Source: Paenibacillus planticolens (GTDB lineage: Bacteria > Bacillota > Bacilli > Paenibacillales > NBRC-103111). Taken from it: DNA of 64,000 nucleotides. Both the position numbers and the translations under genes were made by a program. Position 1 is the first letter of the stretch. Each line of letters opens with the position of its first letter. The DNA lies in NCBI RefSeq assembly GCF_013141725.1, contig NZ_WHNZ01000012.1, forward strand, positions 248,001 to 312,000. Reading direction: 5' to 3'. This document shows, piece by piece, positions 17,952-26,557 of the stretch. A model generated the notes under the pieces. That model saw only the letters and a list, made by a program, of their open reading frames with translations. It ran no database searches and was not told where the DNA came from.

Positions 17952-17957
17952 TATTCA

Positions 17958-17966
17958 ATTATACCA
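17958..17966 (-). promoter_or_regulatory. extended -10 promoter of the pan operon
   Basis: The minus strand reads TGGTATAAT, a consensus -10 with the TGn extension. No good -35 is seen 17 bases upstream, as is common for extended -10 promoters. It lies between the birA stop and the pan leader. Confidence 0.6.
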
Positions 17967-17997
17967 AATAGAGATTCCAAATGATACCTTAACTTTT

Positions 17998-18966
17998 TTA
18001 GCGCAGTTCGATATCGCCAGAGTAGACTTTAATTTTCTCGCCGTTTCCGGTAATCACCGTCAGTGCGCCTGAATCATCCAAGGAATCTGCAATGCCTTCA
18101 ATGACGCCGCTGGGCGAATGCGTACGGATAGGACGCTTGAGAGTTACGCTTAAAGCTTCCCATAGCAGTCGGATAGGTGAAAAACCTTTTTCCAAATACA
18201 ACGCATACAGCTCTTCGAATTCTAAGAGAAATGCTTGTACCAAAGTCTCTCTCTTGATTTCCGCTCCCGATTCAATGGCCAGTGAAGTTGCAACCGACCT
18301 TAGTTCCTCCGGATAATCCTCTACCTTCAGATTCACACTGATGCCAATTCCCGCGATAACATACTTTAAGCGTTCATCTTCACCGCTGCTTTCCAGCAAA
18401 ATGCCGCTGACCTTCTTCCCTTTAATCAGCAGATCATTCGGCCATTTGATGCCGATGTCAACTTGGCATACCTTCTGGATCGACCGGCAAAGGGCGACAG
18501 CGCTTAACAACGTAAGCTGCGGCAAGAAATAAACAGGGACTCTCGGTGTCAGCACCAGACTCATCCATATGCCTTTCCCGGCCGGAGAATGCCACGCACG
18601 GCCCATTCGGCCCCGCCCGGCTGTCTGTGCCTCGGCGAGCACTAACGTGCCTTCCGGAGCCCCTGAAGCGACCAGCGCATGGGCGATCGTCTGGGTGGAA
18701 TCGACTTCCCCGTATACATGCACCTTCTGCCCCAACACCTTCGTTCTCAAGCCCTGCAGCAGTTCGGTCACCTGCCATTTGTCCGGCTTGCTCACCAGCC
18801 TGTAGCCTTTGCGCGGGGCGGCCTCAAATTCATAGCCTGCCGCGCGAAGCTCTTCGATATGCTTCCATATGGCTGTGCGGCTCACATTCAATCGGCGGCT
18901 GATTTCCTCACCGGAAACGTAAGCCTCCGGGGATTGTTGGAAAAGCTCTAAAATCCGCTCATTCAT
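17998..18966 (-). CDS. birA: BirA, biotin-protein ligase and biotin operon repressor
   Basis: BirA activates biotin to biotinyl-AMP and attaches it to acetyl-CoA carboxylase and pyruvate carboxylase. The bifunctional form also represses biotin genes. The N-terminal winged helix is visible (SGEEISRRLNVSRTAIWKHIEEL, about residues 17-39). The ligase domain carries GRGRMGRAWHSPAGKGIWMS near residue 118 and KWPNDLLIKGKKVSGIL near residue 180, followed by a C-terminal SH3-like cap. The ATG at 18966 is preferred to an upstream GTG because GGAG lies eight bases before it. The length is 322. Confidence 0.95.
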   Translation of the reverse strand: MNERILELFQQSPEAYVSGEEISRRLNVSRTAIWKHIEELRAAGYEFEAAPRKGYRLVSKPDKWQVTELLQGLRTKVLGQKVHVYGEVDSTQTIAHALVASGAPEGTLVLAEAQTAGRGRMGRAWHSPAGKGIWMSLVLTPRVPVYFLPQLTLLSAVALCRSIQKVCQVDIGIKWPNDLLIKGKKVSGILLESSGEDERLKYVIAGIGISVNLKVEDYPEELRSVATSLAIESGAEIKRETLVQAFLLEFEELYALYLEKGFSPIRLLWEALSVTLKRPIRTHSPSGVIEGIADSLDDSGALTVITGNGEKIKVYSGDIELR

Positions 18967-19003
18967 CTTTTTCACTCCAATTTATTGACTTCTTCAACTT
19001 TAA

Positions 19004-19131
19004 GGGAACTACAATCCGCTATTAAAGCAAAAAGCGAAGATTTGGGTAATGAGAGGAAACTACAGGGTCTTATATCACTCGAACGGGCTATAAGACTACC
19101 CTGATCTGTGAAATAGCGGACCGTTATTCCC
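19004..19131. repeat. palindromic intergenic repeat, copy 1
   Basis: The 128-base element has outer arms related to GGGAACTACAATCCGCTATT, ending with its imperfect inverse (AATAGCGG at 19112-19119, then TTCCC at 19127-19131). Inside lies a perfect inverted pair GTCTTATA (19067-19074) and TATAAGAC (19089-19096). The left half consists of two units each starting with GGAA(C)TACA about 50 bases apart. The same unit pair occurs inverted in the element at 59556-59732. Confidence 0.7.
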
Positions 19132-19188
19132 TCACCTGCGCAGAGCGCGGCCTTCCGTGAACACTTTATAAAAAAACCACGCGCGCTG

Positions 19189-20475
19189 CTACTTCGCAGC
19201 ACGCGCGGCCTGTAGAAGAATTTCCCGCTCGTTCGGTATTTCCCCGAGCGTTGTTCGTTCAAGCAAATGCTCCAGCAGCTTGCCCATCTCCGGGCCCGGC
19301 TGCAAGCCGAGCTCCGAAGCCAAATCCTTGCCGGATATGGCGAGATGCTTGAGGCTGAAGCAAGGAATCTCGCTCAGCCACGCTTCCCCGCGGCGCACCA
19401 GCTCCGGCGCCGCTGTGTCAAGAAACAGCGCGAGCTCGCCGCGCTGACCCGCATACGGCTGCAGCACGCGCAGCAGCCGCAGCAAGGCGCGGGCCGCGGC
19501 TTCGCCGCTGCGCACCGCGCCAAGCTTCCAGACCCGCTCCAGCGGAGCCGGGTCTGAGTGCGTGGCGGCCACCGCTTCGCGCAGGGCCAGCACAGCCCAT
19601 ACCGCGTCGCCGTCGGCGCGGGAGAAGGTCAGCTCCTGGAGCGCCGTGCGGATAACGTCCGCCGGCACCTCCAGGAGCATCAGCAGCATCGCCCAGCGGT
19701 CATGCTGCCCTTCCAACGCGCTGACAGCGTCCAGCGCGTCATCCCAGGCGAGCCAGCGCTCAAAAGGCAGCGGCAGCTGCTTTTTGAGGTGCGCCGTAAG
19801 GCGGCTCGCCAGGAGCAGCCGTACAGCCCGTGCAGGGGCTGGGCCGTCGATCATGCGCTGGAGCTCGCTGCGCACGCGCTCCATGGCAATGTGGCGCAGC
19901 AGCGGTGCTTGCGCGAGCAGCGCCTGCCAAGTGCTCTCCTCGACCTGCAGCTCGTAGGTCGAGGCAAACCGAATGCAGCGAAGCATGCGAAGCGCATCTT
20001 CGCCGAAGCGCTCTTCCGCTTTGCCTACGCAGCGGAGAACGCCTAAGGCGAGATCCTTTTGCCCGGCAAAAGGATCGACGACAACGCCATCGCCGTCCAT
20101 GGCCATCGCGTTCATCGTAAAATCGCGCCGCTTCAGATCCTCCGTCAAATCGGAGATATAGGCGACCGAAGCAGGGCGGCGGAAACCTTCATACTCCGCC
20201 TCTTTGCGGAACGTCGTTACCTCATACGTCCCCTGCTGCAGGATGACGGTGACGGTCCCATGCTGAAGACCCGTCGGCGCCGTCCGCGGGAAACAGGCAA
20301 TAACCTGCTCAGGCAAGGCTGAAGTCGCGATATCGATATCTTTAATCGGTCTGTCAAGCACGGCATCACGTACGCAGCCGCCTACGAGATAGGCTTCATA
20401 GCCTGCCTCTGTAAGCTTTGCCAGCACATAAGAAGCGCCTCGATCTTCTACCAATATTTTTCCAGCATCCAACAT
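19189..20475 (-). CDS. cca: CCA tRNA nucleotidyltransferase
   Basis: The enzyme adds or repairs the 3' CCA of tRNAs without a nucleic acid template. The class II nucleotidyltransferase core shows YLVGGCVRDAVLDRPIKDIDIATS near residues 29-50, with the DxD pair. RRDFTMNAMAMDGDG is near residue 115, and RMLRCIRFA near residue 164 is the head-neck region. The length of 428 is normal. The downstream half is much richer in G+C than its neighbours. It sits between bshA and birA as in B. subtilis. The tRNA-Pro at 56972 in this window has no encoded CCA and would need this enzyme. Confidence 0.95.
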   Translation of the reverse strand: MLDAGKILVEDRGASYVLAKLTEAGYEAYLVGGCVRDAVLDRPIKDIDIATSALPEQVIACFPRTAPTGLQHGTVTVILQQGTYEVTTFRKEAEYEGFRRPASVAYISDLTEDLKRRDFTMNAMAMDGDGVVVDPFAGQKDLALGVLRCVGKAEERFGEDALRMLRCIRFASTYELQVEESTWQALLAQAPLLRHIAMERVRSELQRMIDGPAPARAVRLLLASRLTAHLKKQLPLPFERWLAWDDALDAVSALEGQHDRWAMLLMLLEVPADVIRTALQELTFSRADGDAVWAVLALREAVAATHSDPAPLERVWKLGAVRSGEAAARALLRLLRVLQPYAGQRGELALFLDTAAPELVRRGEAWLSEIPCFSLKHLAISGKDLASELGLQPGPEMGKLLEHLLERTTLGEIPNEREILLQAARAAK

Positions 20476-20501
20476 GTTTCTCCTAACCAGCCTGCACCTT
20501 C

Positions 20502-21674
20502 TTATTGACAGGTTGAAGCTGTGATGCGATGTGATTCCGGAAGCTCTCTTCCAAGTACGCGATAGTAAATTTCCTCATATTGCATCGTTGTAATGTCATT
20601 GCAGAACGTATATCTGGCACGGTCCAAGCAATTTTGCACTACTTGCTCGTACAGCACTTGATTGCTGAGCAGGTTTACCGCATGCTCGGCCATTGCGTCC
20701 GTGTCGCCAACATTGGCTAAATATCCAGTTTCCCCATGAGTGATCAGCTCGGGAATCCCTCCTGCGTTAGAGCCTATGGTCGGTACACCGCACGCCATAG
20801 CTTCCAGAGCGACGAGACCAAAGCTCTCTTTCTCGGAAGGCAGCAGCATGACATCCGCAAGCGAAATCACCTGCGAGACGTCATCCTGCTTGCCGCAGAA
20901 CGTAACCTTATCGCTAAGGCCAAGCTCCTTGACCTTCGCAATCATTTTAGACAGATCGGGACCTTCCCCGACAAACAAAAGCCGCGATGGAATCTTCTTG
21001 CTCACCTTAGCAAAAATATCGACGACATCATGGACCCGTTTGACCGGTCTGAAGTTAGAAATGTGGATAAGAATCTTTTCTTCCGGTCTGGCGAATTCGC
21101 CTCTGAGCTTTGTAATATCCCGTGGGTAATACACGCGTTTATCGACAAAGTTATATGTTAAATCAATATCCCGGTCAATATCAAGTAATTCCCTTGTTTC
21201 CTTAATTAAATCCTTCGAGACGGCCGTAACCGCATCGCTTTCATTAATTGCATAGCGAATTAAATCCGAAATGGATTGATCTTGGCCAAGTACCGTGATA
21301 TCCGTTCCGTGAAGCGTGGTAACTACTTTCAATTTACTTCCGACCATCTGTTTGGCAAGAAGCGCACATACCGCATGCGGAATTGCGTAATGAACATGAA
21401 GCAAATCCAGCTCTTCCATCTTGGCTACCTGCGCAAGTTTGCTTGCAAGGGATAGATCGTATGGTGGATAGCGGAAAACATAATACTGACTGACTTCGAC
21501 TTCATGATAAAAAATATTTTTATGAAATTTACCCAACCGAAACGGCATGCTGTGCGTAATAAAGTGAACTTCATGCCCTTTTTCGGCAAGCAGCTTGCCG
21601 AGTTCCGTCGCAACGACGCCTGAACCGCCTAACGTTGGATAACAAGTAATACCAATTTTAAGTTTGTCGTTCAT
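20502..21674 (-). CDS. bshA: BshA, N-acetyl-alpha-D-glucosaminyl L-malate synthase
   Basis: BshA is the GT4 glycosyltransferase that joins UDP-GlcNAc and L-malate in the first step of bacillithiol synthesis. The N terminus KIGITCYPTLGGSGVVATELG is characteristic. The C-terminal domain contains the GT4 segment PSEKESFGLVALEAMACGVPTIGSNAGGIPE with its E-x7-E. The ATG at 21674 has GAGGTG just upstream and gives 390 residues. An upstream in-frame ATG would add 24 residues overlapping bshB1 and is rejected. It lies in the order dapB-mgsA-bshB1-bshA-cca. Confidence 0.95.
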   Translation of the reverse strand: MNDKLKIGITCYPTLGGSGVVATELGKLLAEKGHEVHFITHSMPFRLGKFHKNIFYHEVEVSQYYVFRYPPYDLSLASKLAQVAKMEELDLLHVHYAIPHAVCALLAKQMVGSKLKVVTTLHGTDITVLGQDQSISDLIRYAINESDAVTAVSKDLIKETRELLDIDRDIDLTYNFVDKRVYYPRDITKLRGEFARPEEKILIHISNFRPVKRVHDVVDIFAKVSKKIPSRLLFVGEGPDLSKMIAKVKELGLSDKVTFCGKQDDVSQVISLADVMLLPSEKESFGLVALEAMACGVPTIGSNAGGIPELITHGETGYLANVGDTDAMAEHAVNLLSNQVLYEQVVQNCLDRARYTFCNDITTMQYEEIYYRVLGRELPESHRITASTCQ

Positions 21675-21693
21675 CCTACACCTCTTTTCCCGA

Positions 21694-22386
21694 TCAATCG
21701 AATCGATCAACCAACAATGGCAGCTTAGAGACGAAGCCTTCTGCATACTGAAGCATCCGCTTCTGTCCCATTAGACGGTCACGAGCTTCTACACGTTCTA
21801 CATAGCCTTGATTGAGCGGCGTAGCTACAGTGCCTTGACCCGTAATAAACTGCGAGCGGTATGCGCTCAGTGCCGCTGTTTTGGTCTCGTAATAATCGGT
21901 TACATTTACAATGAAATCTGCTTCGTACACATCATTTATAAAATAGAAATACATCTGCTCCACATTCACAGGTTCAGTCTCCGGTAAATATTTGCGCAGC
22001 TTGGCATTGAAAACAGATTCTTGAATGAGTGCCGAGCAAGCGATATGATCCGGATGACGATCCTGCCAATACGGAGCGAACACGATTCTAGGTTTAAATT
22101 TCCGAATTTCAGCGGTAATCCGCTCAATATAGTCAGGAGTCACGTACAAGCCTCGATCCGGAAGACCCAGATTCGTGCGTGCGGTCAATCCCAACACCTT
22201 GGCAGCCTGGTCGGCTTCTTCCATCCTCGTTTCAACGGTCCCGTTGGATGACATTTCCGCATGGGTTAAATCGCAAATACCGACCCGGTAGCCTAAAGCG
22301 GTATGTTTCGCAATTGTTCCGGCCATCCCGATCTCGGCATCGTCCGCATGTGCGCCAAAAATAAGAATATCCAGTTGCTCGCTCAT
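21694..22386 (-). CDS. bshB1: BshB1, bacillithiol biosynthesis deacetylase
   Basis: This PIG-L family zinc deacetylase removes the acetyl group from GlcNAc-malate in bacillithiol synthesis. The zinc motif is AHADDAEIG near residues 12-20, where many relatives have AHPDD. The third ligand region is YWQDRHPDH near residue 108. The start at 22386 lies one base after the mgsA stop (TAA-G-ATG), which implies tight coupling. A longer frame upstream overlaps mgsA and is not credible. The length is 230. Confidence 0.93.
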   Translation of the reverse strand: MSEQLDILIFGAHADDAEIGMAGTIAKHTALGYRVGICDLTHAEMSSNGTVETRMEEADQAAKVLGLTARTNLGLPDRGLYVTPDYIERITAEIRKFKPRIVFAPYWQDRHPDHIACSALIQESVFNAKLRKYLPETEPVNVEQMYFYFINDVYEADFIVNVTDYYETKTAALSAYRSQFITGQGTVATPLNQGYVERVEARDRLMGQKRMLQYAEGFVSKLPLLVDRFD

Positions 22387-22387
22387 C

Positions 22388-22807
22388 TTATTCAATTCCC
22401 GGTTTATATTTATGTACGAGTTCTCTCCATGCAAAATCCCCGCGATCCAGCGCTTTAACGAGAATTTCCGCCGTAGCGATATTGGTCGCGCACGGTATTC
22501 CCTGTACGTCGCATAAACGCAAGAGCGCGATAATGTCCGGCTCATGCGGCTGCGCCATTAACGGATCACGCAAAAAGATAATCAGATCCATTTCATTCTG
22601 AGCGACCAAAGCGCCGATTTGCTGGTCTCCTCCCAGTGGACCTGACATAAATCGATGGACATCGAGTTTGGTATTATCCATAATCCTCTGCCCTGTTGTG
22701 CCTGTTCCGTACAGCTTATGGCCTGCGAATACATGTTCGTAAGCCGTAACGAAGTTTACCATTTCATCTTTCTTGCGATCATGAGCAATTAGCGCGATGT
22801 TTAACAT
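22388..22807 (-). CDS. mgsA: methylglyoxal synthase
   Basis: MgsA converts dihydroxyacetone phosphate to methylglyoxal and phosphate, a bypass used under phosphate shortage or sugar stress. The protein opens with [12 protein letters not shown]. It has the phosphate-binding GTGTTGQRI near residue 40 and the catalytic segment [12 protein letters not shown] near residue 58. [14 protein letters not shown], with the active-site His, is near residue 90. The ATG at 22807 is preferred to an upstream GTG that overlaps the GGGGAG ribosome-binding site. The length is about 139 residues. Linked methylglyoxal production and bacillithiol synthesis make sense, since thiols detoxify methylglyoxal. Confidence 0.95.
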   Translation of the reverse strand: MLNIALIAHDRKKDEMVNFVTAYEHVFAGHKLYGTGTTGQRIMDNTKLDVHRFMSGPLGGDQQIGALVAQNEMDLIIFLRDPLMAQPHEPDIIALLRLCDVQGIPCATNIATAEILVKALDRGDFAWRELVHKYKPGIE

Positions 22808-22833
22808 TCTGACTTCCACTCCCCTAAGACTTC

Positions 22834-23637
22834 TTAATCTATAAAATGCTCGAATCCGTAAATCATACCGCTATATGTCATCACTTTACGTACAGCAATC
22901 GCAACGCCAGGCATATAGGCTGCACGGTCATAAGAGTCATGTCTAATCTTAAGCGCCTGGCCTTGCTGCGCCATAATAACTTCCTGTTGAGCGAAAATAC
23001 CCGGCAAACGAACGCTATGTATCCTAAACCCATTGTAATACCCGCCGCGCGAACCTTCAATTATTTCTTCTTCTTGCGGATTGCCTTGCCTGAGCTCTTC
23101 TCTGACTTCCGATATAAGTTCAGCCGTTTTCACGGACGTACCTGATGGAGCATCCAGCTTCTGATCGCCATGATATTCGATAATTTCCAAATGAGGAAAG
23201 TATTTGGATGCCTGCGCTGCAAATTTCATCATTAGTATCGCGCCAATGGAGAAATTAGGGGCAATGAGTCCGCCGATTTCTTTCTCCTGGCACTGCTTGT
23301 CCAACTCGGCAATATCTTCCGGGGTAAATCCGGTTGTCCCCATAACAGGGCGAATGCCTAAGCGAATAGCTAAACTTGTGTGTGAGAACGCAGTTTTAGG
23401 CCCCGTAAAATCTACCAATACATCCGGTCTGGATTCGGTCAAAGCAAGCTCCAAATCATTGCTCATTGTAACTCCGCATTCTTCAAGCCCTACCATTCTT
23501 CCTAGATCAATCGGGCCAGAGGAGCGGTCGACTCCCGCCACTAATTCCATATCGGACTCCGTGAGTACGGTCTTCACGACCTCTCTCCCCATTCTTCCAC
23601 TTGCCCCAACGACGGCTACTCGAATTTTACGCTCCAT
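22834..23637 (-). CDS. dapB: 4-hydroxy-tetrahydrodipicolinate reductase
   Basis: DapB performs the NAD(P)H-dependent second step of the diaminopimelate/lysine pathway, which also feeds spore dipicolinate. The Rossmann motif [15 protein letters not shown] opens the protein. The catalytic and substrate region [15 protein letters not shown] is near residue 150. The ATG at 23637 is chosen because AAAGGAG lies about ten bases before it and the Rossmann strand follows at once. The length is 267. The gene lies downstream of a TPR gene and upstream of mgsA. Confidence 0.95.
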   Translation of the reverse strand: MERKIRVAVVGASGRMGREVVKTVLTESDMELVAGVDRSSGPIDLGRMVGLEECGVTMSNDLELALTESRPDVLVDFTGPKTAFSHTSLAIRLGIRPVMGTTGFTPEDIAELDKQCQEKEIGGLIAPNFSIGAILMMKFAAQASKYFPHLEIIEYHGDQKLDAPSGTSVKTAELISEVREELRQGNPQEEEIIEGSRGGYYNGFRIHSVRLPGIFAQQEVIMAQQGQALKIRHDSYDRAAYMPGVAIAVRKVMTYSGMIYGFEHFID

Positions 23638-23663
23638 GACGATGTTTCTCCTTTGTGTATGTT

Positions 23664-24173
23664 TCAATCTCTATTTTTCATCTTTTGCTGGTATCTCTCC
23701 GCCTGCTGCTTTGCCAGCTCATGATTCGGCTCTAATCTTAAGGCATCCGCCACGGTTTGGTGGGCTCTCCCATAATCGTTCCGGAAAGCAAAAGCTTCGC
23801 CTAAAATCAGATAGGCTTCAATTGCCAGCGGGTCGAGCACGATCGCTTCCTTCAGCAAGAAAATCGCTCTTTCCGCATGCTCTGTTTGCGTGCTTAGATG
23901 CCTCTGAGCTCTTTCGACCAGTTCTCTGGCATGCAGCACTTGCAAATGATAGCGGTAGGCTTCATTGTCCTGCTCGAGCTGGGCGGCCTCTACAGCATGT
24001 TCAATAGCACTGCTCAGCTTGTTGCCTCTTGCATAAGTTATCGATAGTTTGTAATGATAGGCAGCATTGTTTGGTTCAGCAGCTATTGCTTTTTCAAACC
24101 ATTCGATCGCTTTTTCAAAGTCTTGTGAAAGTATGGATTCGTACGCTTTCTGTATTTGATCTTCTCCATTCAT
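23664..24173 (-). CDS. tetratricopeptide repeat protein
   Basis: A soluble 169-residue protein built mostly of TPR units. The visible pairs are SQDFEKAIEWFEKAIAAEP, then NNAAYHYKLSITYARGNKLSSAIEHAVEAA, and LDPLAIEAYLILGEAFAFRNDYGRAHQTVADAL. No catalytic domain or export signal is seen. It sits between the mazG-like gene and dapB on the same strand and is probably in their operon. It has no direct equivalent at this point in B. subtilis as far as I recall. Function unknown. Confidence 0.78.
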   Translation of the reverse strand: MNGEDQIQKAYESILSQDFEKAIEWFEKAIAAEPNNAAYHYKLSITYARGNKLSSAIEHAVEAAQLEQDNEAYRYHLQVLHARELVERAQRHLSTQTEHAERAIFLLKEAIVLDPLAIEAYLILGEAFAFRNDYGRAHQTVADALRLEPNHELAKQQAERYQQKMKNRD

Positions 24174-24235
24174 CTGCCCATCCTCCTTATCGAAAGCGAG
24201 TCTCCCGTTAGTGGGGATGGAATAGTTTATGAAGC

Positions 24236-24574
24236 TTATGTAGTTTCGGTGTTAATTTTAGTCCATCTACCCGCGTCCCGCGTATTAAACTTATGCATGA
24301 TTTTATCATGCGCCTCAGTCAAATCAATACCTAGCGAGTTCGCGAAGCAGATCGTAATAAACATAATGTCGCCAAGCTCCAGCTCAATGGAATTGTCCGC
24401 TTCGGTGCTTTTTTTAGGTTTTTCACCGTAGGTATGGTTCACCTCGCGGGCTAATTCCCCCACTTCCTCAGACATTCTGGCCAGCATCGCCAAAGGACTG
24501 AAATATCCTTCTTTGAACTGGGAAATATAAGTATCGACTTCTTTCTGTATATCTTTAAGCGTACGTTCCGACAT
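24236..24574 (-). CDS. ypjD: MazG-like nucleotide pyrophosphohydrolase (YpjD type)
   Basis: A 112-residue all-alpha NTP pyrophosphohydrolase. The magnesium-binding motif is visible as EEVGELAREV near residues 36-45 and ELGDIMFITICFAN near residues 66-79, the E-x2-E...E-x2-D pattern. Such enzymes clean up noncanonical nucleoside triphosphates. The ATG at 24574 follows AAGGG at a usable distance and removes ten unlikely residues. Its position upstream of dapB equals ypjD of B. subtilis. Confidence 0.88.
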   Translation of the reverse strand: MSERTLKDIQKEVDTYISQFKEGYFSPLAMLARMSEEVGELAREVNHTYGEKPKKSTEADNSIELELGDIMFITICFANSLGIDLTEAHDKIMHKFNTRDAGRWTKINTETT

Positions 24575-24687
24575 AGTCACCCTTCTTTCCTTCATCTTCA
24601 CCAAGATATCATTACTATGTTAAACTAAACAAGAAAAGTTGACAAATTTTTTTGACAGATGGGATCCGTAAGTTTGGAGGAAAAGAA

Positions 24688-25560
24688 ATGATTTTTAAGG
24701 AACGGTTTGCTGATCAATTCACAAATGTACTCGCCATTACAATCGGTACCGCGATTTATGCGTTTGGTTTGCATTATTTCGTGATTTCCAACGAGCTGAT
24801 GGAAGGCGGTGTTACCGGAATCTCATTGCTTCTGAAGTATGTGCTGAACGTACCTCCCTCTATCTCTACGTTATTGTGCAATATTCCGTTGTTTTATCTC
24901 GGTTGGCGCATTTTCGGGAAAGGACCCATGCTCTATACCATTTACGGCGTAGTGGCCTTGTCATTCTTTCTCTGGGTGATGGAACTGCTTATCAACCTGC
25001 ATTGGATTGTGCCCTTTCAGACCACACAGGATTACTTTCTAGCCACACTTTATGCAGGTATTACACTCGGGACAGGACTAGGCCTTGTATTTCGCTTCGG
25101 CGGCACAACAGGCGGATCTGACATTCTGGCTCGAATCGGACATAAGAAAAAGGGATGGAGTGTCGGACAAGTCATTCTCATTATCGACGTCATTGTCATT
25201 GGATCCTCCTTTCTCTATTTACCGAAAGAAAAGGTCTTATACTCTCTCGTAGCCGTTTTTGTTACCTCACGCATCATTGATTACATATCCGAGGGCGCGT
25301 ATGCCGCCAAAGCATTTACAATCATAAGCGACCAAGCTGTGTCAGTAGCAGAATCCATTACAAAAGAATTAGACCGGGGCGTAACGTTATTTCCCGCCAG
25401 AGGCGCCTACTCCGGCCACAATAAAGAAGTTGTCTATTGTGTCGTTTACCGTCACGAAACAAGGCGTCTTCGCGAGCTCATTCGCGCGATCGATCCCCGC
25501 GCTTTTATCATCATAGGTGAAGTCCATGAGGTGATAGGCGAGGGCTTTAAAGAGAACTAA
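24688..25560 (+). CDS. ypjC: YitT family membrane protein with DUF2179 domain (YpjC type)
   Basis: This 290-residue protein has five or six membrane segments in the first 190 residues (YitT domain, with ISNELMEGGVTGISLLL and RFGGTTGGSDILARI). A soluble C-terminal DUF2179 domain of about 80 residues follows. Transport substrate or role is not established for the family. The ATG at 24688 has GGAGG seven bases upstream. It is on the plus strand between minus-strand ypjB and ypjD, the position of ypjC in B. subtilis, and is divergent from the mazG-like gene. Confidence 0.85.
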   Translation: MIFKERFADQFTNVLAITIGTAIYAFGLHYFVISNELMEGGVTGISLLLKYVLNVPPSISTLLCNIPLFYLGWRIFGKGPMLYTIYGVVALSFFLWVMELLINLHWIVPFQTTQDYFLATLYAGITLGTGLGLVFRFGGTTGGSDILARIGHKKKGWSVGQVILIIDVIVIGSSFLYLPKEKVLYSLVAVFVTSRIIDYISEGAYAAKAFTIISDQAVSVAESITKELDRGVTLFPARGAYSGHNKEVVYCVVYRHETRRLRELIRAIDPRAFIIIGEVHEVIGEGFKEN

Positions 25561-25565
25561 ACGCC

Positions 25566-25608
25566 AAAAAAGGCTGAACAGATGTCATCATCTGCTCAAC
25601 CTTTTTTT
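25566..25608. terminator. bidirectional terminator between ypjC and ypjB
   Basis: A long stem with arms AAAAAAGG-TGA-CAGATG and CATCTG-TCA-CCTTTTTT carries two opposed mismatches. A and T runs flank both sides. The ypjB stop codon (25607-25609) lies at its edge. Confidence 0.85.
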
Positions 25609-26491
25609 ATTCCCCCAGTTCCTTTTCACGGGATTGTTTGACCGGGACAATATGCCGCCCTGATTGGTACATCCGCCAGCCAACGAATGACAGAACGCTA
25701 ACGATAATTAGCCCAATTCCTGCAGACCAGATGATTGGATGCTTAGGGTCGGTTATCGGTACGAAAGCAATAGCATCCTTATTTTTGAGAAATAGTTCAT
25801 CCAGCACTTGACCCAAATGATCTAAGCCTGATTCCGCTTGGCGGGCCGCCATGGGCTGGCTGTTAATGTTTTTTCGCAAATAGAGAAGGACAGAGTCAAG
25901 TTTCTCGACGGAGGATGCCTCCCGGCTTATCAATAAGGAAGGATGAATAATGGCAATATGCTGAGAAAGTTTACCGAAGGCGGCAATAGCTTCTTGCTGT
26001 TTCCCCGATTTAACCACTTGCGTTAAGGCTGCCGTGTCATTTTGAAGCACTTTATAATATTGCAGCCACATGGGCTGATTTTTATGCGTAAGAGCATCTG
26101 TTGCTAGGCGTATTTTGGCGACGGCCATTTGCCCTTCTTCCGGCGAATAGCTCGCGGCATTATAGACCCTCTTCGCTTGCGTAATCGTTTCGGTTAACGC
26201 GTTTAGCCCTTCCACTGATGTAATACCCTCGAAATGTATTTTGGGTATTTGATCAGACATTTGCATAAGCTTACTTCGCGCCTCAAGCACTTGACCGTCC
26301 ATCGTTTGCTTGTACATCTCATCGGCAATTTGATTCAGAAACTCTACACGCTGTATTTGTTCCGGATCAAGAGGTTTGGCAGCTTGACCACTCGTACTGG
26401 TGCTGGCCGTGCATGCAGAGCTTATACTAACAACTGCTGTCAGCAAAAGCGTGACCGTCAGTCGCTTAAATCCCCCGGTAAACCTAAACAT
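25607..26491 (-). CDS. ypjB: YpjB-like sporulation protein
   Basis: A 294-residue envelope protein. The N terminus is a signal sequence ending in SSACTAS, which may be a lipobox with Cys27. The middle is helical and a C-terminal membrane segment (about residues 256-276) is followed by a basic tail. YpjB of B. subtilis is a sporulation-associated protein of the mother cell with unclear role. Position between qcr/ypjA and ypjC supports the call. Confidence 0.78.
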   Translation of the reverse strand: MFRFTGGFKRLTVTLLLTAVVSISSACTASTSTSGQAAKPLDPEQIQRVEFLNQIADEMYKQTMDGQVLEARSKLMQMSDQIPKIHFEGITSVEGLNALTETITQAKRVYNAASYSPEEGQMAVAKIRLATDALTHKNQPMWLQYYKVLQNDTAALTQVVKSGKQQEAIAAFGKLSQHIAIIHPSLLISREASSVEKLDSVLLYLRKNINSQPMAARQAESGLDHLGQVLDELFLKNKDAIAFVPITDPKHPIIWSAGIGLIIVSVLSFVGWRMYQSGRHIVPVKQSREKELGE

Positions 26492-26557
26492 GGGACATCC
26501 CCTCCTTCACCATCATCATATGGAGGTTCGTCCCAATTTAGACCATCGCTTATTGGA

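Noticed and set aside
19558..20161. Long plus-strand frames opposite cca
   Set aside because: High G+C removes stop codons on the opposite strand; the cca frame has all its family motifs and the opposite frames do not.
24640..24660. TTGACA boxes before the YitT gene as a promoter
   Set aside because: No acceptable -10 lies at the right distance on the plus strand for either TTGACA.
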